This document shows, piece after piece, positions 60,342 through 64,000 of a DNA stretch of 64,000 nt. The stretch covers positions 434,001 through 498,000 of the forward strand of contig CAVYML010000009.1 in assembly GCA_963769605.1 (NCBI GenBank), read 5' to 3'. The position numbers and the translations under genes were made by a program. Every line of letters starts with the position of its first letter. The first letter of the stretch is position 1. Under the pieces are notes generated by a model. It was not told where the DNA came from, made no database searches, and saw only the letters and a program-made list of their open reading frames with translations. The DNA is from Fen-1254 sp963769605 (GTDB taxonomy: Bacteria; Bacteroidota; Ignavibacteria; UBA10030).

Positions 60342-61349
60342 TTATAAGTTATTAAAATGATCAAAGCCGTGTTTTTTCAGTTCAATGATCTTTCCGTTTT
60401 TACGGTATCGCGGTGCCGGTTCTTTTTCAATAATCAATCCAATATTGAAGAGCGGCTGGTTGAATCTCTTTTTGAACTCTTCAGAGATCGCTAAATAATC
60501 GTTCTGATCGATTGTTGCCAGAAGACAATAATCCTCTCCGCCCGTCGCTGCGATTTCAACGGCATCCCAGCTGAACTTTTTTGCTGTGTCTTGAAGTTGT
60601 GCCGATATCGGCAGACATTCAATATGAATTTCAGCTCCGCAGCCTGAACGTTCCATGATCCGTTGTAAATCGGAATCGATGCCATCCGAGACATCCATCA
60701 TAGCATGAACGCCTTTCCGCTCTGCAAGCCAAGCGCCTTCGGCTATTTGTGCGCGCGGACGGTTATGACGTTTTATTAAATATGCAGTTTCTTTATCGAA
60801 CGGACTATTTTCAAGCAGACACTTAAGCCCTCCGCCGGAATCGCCGAGAAAATCGCTCACACAAATGACATCTCCTTGTTTCGCGGATGATCGATATTTT
60901 ATCAGTCGTGGATTTGCTCTGCCGAGGACTGCAATATTTATTATTATATTTCGGGGTGATTTTGTGGTATCACCGCCGAGGAGTTGGACCTTTTCAGATT
61001 CTGCCAGATCATGAATTCCGGCATAAAAATCATCCAACCATTCTACATCGATATCGTTTGGTATACCAATGGAGAGAAACGCGCTTTCCGGAGCGCCGCC
61101 CATAGCAGCGATGTCGCTTAGATTCACAGCCAGTGATTTATAGCCAAGATCACGCGGTGAAATTTTGGCACGAATAAAATGAATATCTTCAATGAGCATA
61201 TCTGTCGTAACAAGCAATGATGCGCTTCTATTCAATGGGATGACAGCGCAGTCATCTCCGATGCCGACAATTTCTTGAGGCAGTTTCTTTAAAAACGGTT
61301 CTGCTATACGTTTAATAAATCCAAATTCGCCAAGAACTGAAAGTTTCAT
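60342..61349 (-). CDS. thiL: Thiamine-monophosphate kinase
   Basis: 335 residues from ATG 61349, overlapping the thiE stop by 4 nt; a longer frame upstream has no thiL homology. Phosphorylates thiamine phosphate to the diphosphate, so the cell can form TPP without the broken pyrophosphokinase. Seen: IGDDCAVIPL, TTDMLIEDIHFI, LGGDTTKSPRN, MDVSDGIDSDLQ and TGGEDYCLLATI. Complete. Confidence 0.94.
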   Translation of the reverse strand: MKLSVLGEFGFIKRIAEPFLKKLPQEIVGIGDDCAVIPLNRSASLLVTTDMLIEDIHFIRAKISPRDLGYKSLAVNLSDIAAMGGAPESAFLSIGIPNDIDVEWLDDFYAGIHDLAESEKVQLLGGDTTKSPRNIIINIAVLGRANPRLIKYRSSAKQGDVICVSDFLGDSGGGLKCLLENSPFDKETAYLIKRHNRPRAQIAEGAWLAERKGVHAMMDVSDGIDSDLQRIMERSGCGAEIHIECLPISAQLQDTAKKFSWDAVEIAATGGEDYCLLATIDQNDYLAISEEFKKRFNQPLFNIGLIIEKEPAPRYRKNGKIIELKKHGFDHFNNL

Positions 61350-62002
61350 TTTACTATTCTTTTCATTCGGTGTTTTTGTTCGATGATCGATCGTAATTGT
61401 CCGGAGGATTCTTCTGGATCGGGCGATGCGCAAATCGCAGAAACAACTGCAATCCCGTCAGCGCCGGCCTCCATGACAGCCGCAGCATTTGATGAATTAA
61501 TTCCGCCGATCGCTATAAGGGTATGGCGTGATTGAGCACGCAATGCTTTCAATCCCTCAATCCCCCATCCTGCGGCTGTGTCGGTTTTTGTCGATGTGGA
61601 AAAAATCGGGCTCACACCGAGATAATCCACATCGAGATTCTCTGCTTCGAATGCCTGCTCCATCGTTTCAATTGAAAGTCCGATGATGGCACCTGTGCCC
61701 ATGACCTTTCGCGCATCGCTGTAGGGCATATCACTCTGGCCTATGTGAATTCCATCGGCGTTCATTGCAAGTGCAACGTCAATCCTATCATTGATAATCA
61801 AAGGGATATTCAGTGGTTTCAGGATATCATGAATACGACGTGCCGACGCTATATATTCCCGTGTCGAACAATCTTTTTCCCGAAGTTGAACGGCTGAAAC
61901 ACCGCCCTTTATTGCAGAACGTACTACATCCTCAATCGTTCGGGGATGCGAAAGCTTGCGGTCTGTTACAAGATATAAACTGAACTCATGTCGATGTTTC
62001 AT
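61346..62002 (-). CDS. thiE: Thiamine-phosphate synthase
   Basis: 218 residues. Joins HMP-PP and thiazole phosphate. TIM barrel: YLVTDRKLSHPRTI, GGVSAVQLREKDCSTREY, NDRIDVALAMNADGIHIGQSDM, and C-terminal AIGGINSSNAAAVMEAGADGIAVVSAI. Starts immediately after the thiM stop. Confidence 0.95.
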   Translation of the reverse strand: MKHRHEFSLYLVTDRKLSHPRTIEDVVRSAIKGGVSAVQLREKDCSTREYIASARRIHDILKPLNIPLIINDRIDVALAMNADGIHIGQSDMPYSDARKVMGTGAIIGLSIETMEQAFEAENLDVDYLGVSPIFSTSTKTDTAAGWGIEGLKALRAQSRHTLIAIGGINSSNAAAVMEAGADGIAVVSAICASPDPEESSGQLRSIIEQKHRMKRIVK

Positions 62003-62800
62003 TTATCCGATCTTCAGTCTGTTTTTAATGTCCGATTGTTTCAAGAGGTACAGCGCATCGAGAAAATGCAGTTGAAGCGTTCCGGGACCTTTGGATTGTT
62101 CGGCAGCAATCTCGCCGGCAATGCCCATCACCGCCATAGCATGTGCCGCAGCAAATAATCCAGACGGGTTAACCGCAGCGAATGCGCCGGTTAACGCCGA
62201 CGCAGTACATCCGAGTCCGGTGACCTTCGGCATCATGGGATGCCCATTCAAAACACGAACGATGTTGTCTCCCTGAATAATAATATCTATTGCGCCGCTC
62301 ACGCTTACCGTACATTGATATTTTTTTGAAAGGCCGGCGGCGGCATCGAGAGCTGCATCAGCTGCATGCAAGCTGTCGACGCCTTTCGTCGTGCTTCCGG
62401 CATAAAAAAGAGCGCGGATTTCAGATGCATTGCCGCGGATGATGGAAGGTGGTGCTTCAGATAAAAGCCTGCGAGAAGTTCCAGTCCGCAATTGTGTTGC
62501 ACCGGCTCCGACGGGATCCAGGACGACAGGAATTCCGCGCTTTTTGGCGGCTTTTGCAGCTTTCAACATTGACTCGATCCATGGGGTGCTCAATGTTCCG
62601 ATGTTGATAACGAGCGCTCGAGCAATTCCAATCATTTCCTCAACCTCATCAATCGCATGCGCCATAACAGGCGATGCACCAAGAGATAGGAGCGCATTTG
62701 CGGTGGTATTCATCACCACATAATTCGTAATATTATGAATGAGCGGAGCTTCCGCTCGAATTTTTTGTATATCCTTCCATAATGTGTCTGCTGTCATCAT
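62003..62800 (-). CDS. thiM: Hydroxyethylthiazole kinase
   Basis: 265 residues from ATG 62800 (GGAG 7 nt before). The frame stays open to 62866, but that part is the terminator hairpin and linker, so it is leader and not coding. Phosphorylates the thiazole alcohol for thiamine salvage. Seen: APLIHNITNYVVMNTTANALLSLGASPVMAHA, VVLDPVGAGATQLRT, GNASEIRAL, and GLGCTASALTGAFAAVNPS. First gene after the riboswitch. Confidence 0.94.
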   Translation of the reverse strand: MMTADTLWKDIQKIRAEAPLIHNITNYVVMNTTANALLSLGASPVMAHAIDEVEEMIGIARALVINIGTLSTPWIESMLKAAKAAKKRGIPVVLDPVGAGATQLRTGTSRRLLSEAPPSIIRGNASEIRALFYAGSTTKGVDSLHAADAALDAAAGLSKKYQCTVSVSGAIDIIIQGDNIVRVLNGHPMMPKVTGLGCTASALTGAFAAVNPSGLFAAAHAMAVMGIAGEIAAEQSKGPGTLQLHFLDALYLLKQSDIKNRLKIG

Positions 62801-62833
62801 TAAAATCTCCAAGTAGTCTGAAAATTCAGTATG

Positions 62834-62880
62834 CAAAAAGCAAAAAGCCGTTTCCCATACGATCATGGAAAACGGCTTTG
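62834..62880 (-). terminator. TPP-riboswitch-linked terminator
   Basis: 15-bp stem ATGGAAAACGGCTTT (62865-62879) with AAAGCCGTTTCCCAT (62844-62858, one mismatch), followed on the minus strand by TTTTGCTTTTTGC. It lies between the aptamer and thiM, as in transcription attenuation. Confidence 0.9.
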
Positions 62881-62898
62881 AGAAAAAAATCTTTTCTC

Positions 62899-62980
62899 AT
62901 TCCCTACGCTGGCATTATCCAGATCAGGTTAAAAGGGTGTAATCTCAGCTCGATCCTTGGTGCAGGATCGGAGCACCCCA
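62899..62980 (-). ncRNA. TPP (thi-box) riboswitch
   Basis: Minus strand: GGGGTGCTCC...GGAGCTGAGA-type P1/P2 start, CTGAGATTACACCC, and the thi-box core ACCTGATCTGGATAATGCCA followed by GCGTAGGGA. The aptamer binds thiamine diphosphate and, with the terminator downstream, turns the operon off when TPP is plentiful. Confidence 0.95.
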
Positions 62981-63024
62981 GACAATATATTTCAAAGGAA
63001 CAACGACTGATTAAAGACTTGTTT

Positions 63025-63053
63025 AATATAAGCGATCCGCAAGAAGTTGTCAA
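63025..63053 (-). promoter_or_regulatory. Near-consensus sigma-70 promoter of the thi operon
   Basis: Minus strand TTGACA (63048-63053), 17-bp spacer, TATATT (63025-63030). Predicted start is about 63018, 38 nt before the aptamer. Confidence 0.8.
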
Positions 63054-63172
63054 GCGCGATTTTTAAATTTAACTTCCATAAACGAATGGTCGCTCGCGAA
63101 AATGATCTGACTTTAAGAACATCAAGAATATCCCGTATAATTCTTCGGTACTTACCATGTAAATAATATTCT

Positions 63173-63219
63173 GCAGCCGACGGCGGCCAGCCTCCGGAGG
63201 GTGACGCCGGATCGGCTGC
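63173..63219. other. GC-rich hairpin downstream of the membrane-protein gene
   Basis: Arms GCAGCCGA/TCGGCTGC with inner GGCG/CGCC and a CCTCCGGAGG palindrome in the loop. It lies 24 bp past the stop of the 63243 gene; no T tract, so a weak or Rho-assisted 3' end is possible. Also upstream of the thi promoter. Confidence 0.6.
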
Positions 63220-63242
63220 GTTGAACTTCGAAACATCCGCGG

Positions 63243-63824
63243 TTAAGGCCTTATAATCTTCGTTTCGAATATTTTTTCCAGTCGGCTTGATGTGGGGAAC
63301 GAAATAATGACCCATACAAGAAGAACGCCCCATGGCAGTGCATCGATCCATATCCATGGAACAGTTTTCAACGCTCCTTGCTGGGCGCCGATTGTAAGTG
63401 ATGCGAGACCAAAGAATGCCGCACCTTCCAGAAGCGTCGTTCTAATCAGCATTGCCGTACGAATTAATGAAACCGCCTTCTCCGCCGGACTTGCAGAAAT
63501 CGGAGCGCCGTTCTTACTGAATAGGTCGGATGAATATGCAGCTTTTAGACGTTCAGGTCTGAAAAATGAATTGTATACAAAGAATCCGGTTATATAAACA
63601 ATGAGCCAAAATACCAAACAAACAATTGTCATGGTACTTAGCATATCGTAATCGATATTTGCCGGATTCTTCGGCTGATTGAATAAACCAATGGCCGATA
63701 CAGCTATAAAAAAGATCGATGCACCTCCGGCAAGAACAGCTTGTATGATCATTCCAATTTTTACACGTTCCGGCGTAAAGGCAGCTCGAAATTCCGCAGT
63801 CGATAAATCAGATAATGATTGCAT
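63243..63824 (-). CDS. Four-helix membrane protein of unknown function
   Basis: 193 residues from ATG 63824 (GAGAGGA 5 nt before; an ATG 15 bp upstream opens the same frame). Hydrophobic segments at about 22-45, 65-90, 135-155 and 160-180 with the motif SPAEKAVSLIRTAMLIRTTLLEGAAFFGL. I do not recognise the family. The gene precedes the thi promoter on the same strand, so it is probably a separate transcript. Confidence 0.65.
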   Translation of the reverse strand: MQSLSDLSTAEFRAAFTPERVKIGMIIQAVLAGGASIFFIAVSAIGLFNQPKNPANIDYDMLSTMTIVCLVFWLIVYITGFFVYNSFFRPERLKAAYSSDLFSKNGAPISASPAEKAVSLIRTAMLIRTTLLEGAAFFGLASLTIGAQQGALKTVPWIWIDALPWGVLLVWVIISFPTSSRLEKIFETKIIRP

Positions 63825-63842
63825 GTTTCCTCTCCGCATTGA

Positions 63843-64000
63843 TTAAATGACAACCTGTCCATGGGACGTTCTGGCGCTGGAGCTTTCCTTATCTTTGATT
63901 CGTTCAAACTCCAGATTATAAATCCGCATATTTTCACGATGGACAATTTGACCCGAATTTTTATGGGACTCGTTCAGTACAGCTGCATGACGATCTATAT
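63843..64000 (-). CDS. C-terminal end of a gene that begins beyond the window
   Basis: The frame is open from the right edge to a TAA at 63843-63845. The last 51 codons read as a charged, Ser/Glu/Lys-rich tail (e.g. REN-MRIYNLEFERIKDKESSS) without a recognisable domain. It ends 19 bp before the next gene's start, so probably co-transcribed. Function unknown. Confidence 0.5.
   Translation of the reverse strand, partial: IDRHAAVLNESHKNSGQIVHRENMRIYNLEFERIKDKESSSARTSHGQVVI

Larger units (their letters stand above)
62801..63242 (-). promoter_or_regulatory. thi operon leader region
   Basis: About 440 bp with no gene. In minus-strand order: a GC-rich hairpin (63173-63219), a promoter (63025-63053), a TPP riboswitch aptamer (62899-62980) and a terminator (62834-62880), then thiM. 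See separate entries. Confidence 0.85.

Overview
The window looks like a chromosomal segment of a Gram-negative member of the Bacteroidota/Chlorobiota (FCB) group, perhaps Ignavibacteria-like. This rests on gene content and is an inference. The signs are an outer membrane (BamA/TamA-like protein, TonB-dependent receptor, heptosyltransferase-like enzyme), tandem exbB-exbD-exbD-tonB next to a PstS-like lipoprotein and a TPR protein, a UbiA-type prenyltransferase next to rnhB/yraN, FucP-type transport and GH92/GH28 enzymes. No rRNA, tRNA or CRISPR array was found. Shine-Dalgarno-like motifs precede many genes and were used to correct starts.

Layout. 1-9.5 kb: a truncated REC-PAS-GAF sensor protein, an SRPBCC protein, a TipA-type MerR regulator with a clear 19-bp-spacer promoter, a palindrome-rich 800-bp gap, a CPBP protease, arsC-yunG, a GH28 enzyme and a TerC protein. 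9.7-16.6 kb (minus strand): STAS, ExbB, ExbD, ExbD, TonB, a small membrane protein, a PstS-like lipoprotein, a TPR protein and a lipoprotein, closed by a strong terminator. Just upstream, 16.9-20.1 kb, is a histidine kinase/NtrC-type regulator pair. A sigma-54-like promoter and an enhancer-like palindrome lie between the pair and the operon. 20.2-25.3 kb (plus strand): two copies of a small dispersed repeat, then tilS, hpt, ftsH and a DGK1/SEC59-like kinase. 26-37.7 kb (minus strand): a sugar locus (PfkB kinase, D-lyxose/mannose isomerase family, CocE hydrolase, GH92 mannosidase, short MtlD-like dehydrogenase, FucP-like permease, and a large SUMF1-domain/glycosidase fusion) consistent with using mannose from glycans. 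38.2-48.2 kb (minus strand): a compact envelope/housekeeping run (heptosyltransferase, DUF3108, deoxyhypusine-synthase-like, CPBP, cdsA, rimO, BamA/TamA-like, UbiA-like, rnhB, yraN). 48.6-51.9 kb (plus strand): a P-loop enzyme of the cyclic-2,3-diphosphoglycerate-synthetase type, a carbamoyltransferase and a carbamate kinase, with a convergent Na+/solute symporter.

53.4-63 kb: an IS110/IS1111-type element sits inside a run of 7-bp-phased repeats. Beside it is a thiamine pyrophosphokinase with its middle missing and a TonB-dependent receptor. The thiamine operon thiM-thiE-thiL-thiC-thiD is read on the minus strand from a near-consensus promoter through a TPP riboswitch and terminator. The window ends with a four-helix membrane protein and the 3' end of another gene.

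Most unusual points: a three-copy dispersed element with GAGAC ends, one copy swollen by a 13-bp tandem repeat; the IS110-type element in heptamer repeats; the apparent tonB frameshift; the in-frame internal deletion of thiamine pyrophosphokinase; the SUMF1-glycosidase fusion; and the promoter/enhancer arrangement linking the NtrC-type pair to the ExbBD/TonB operon.
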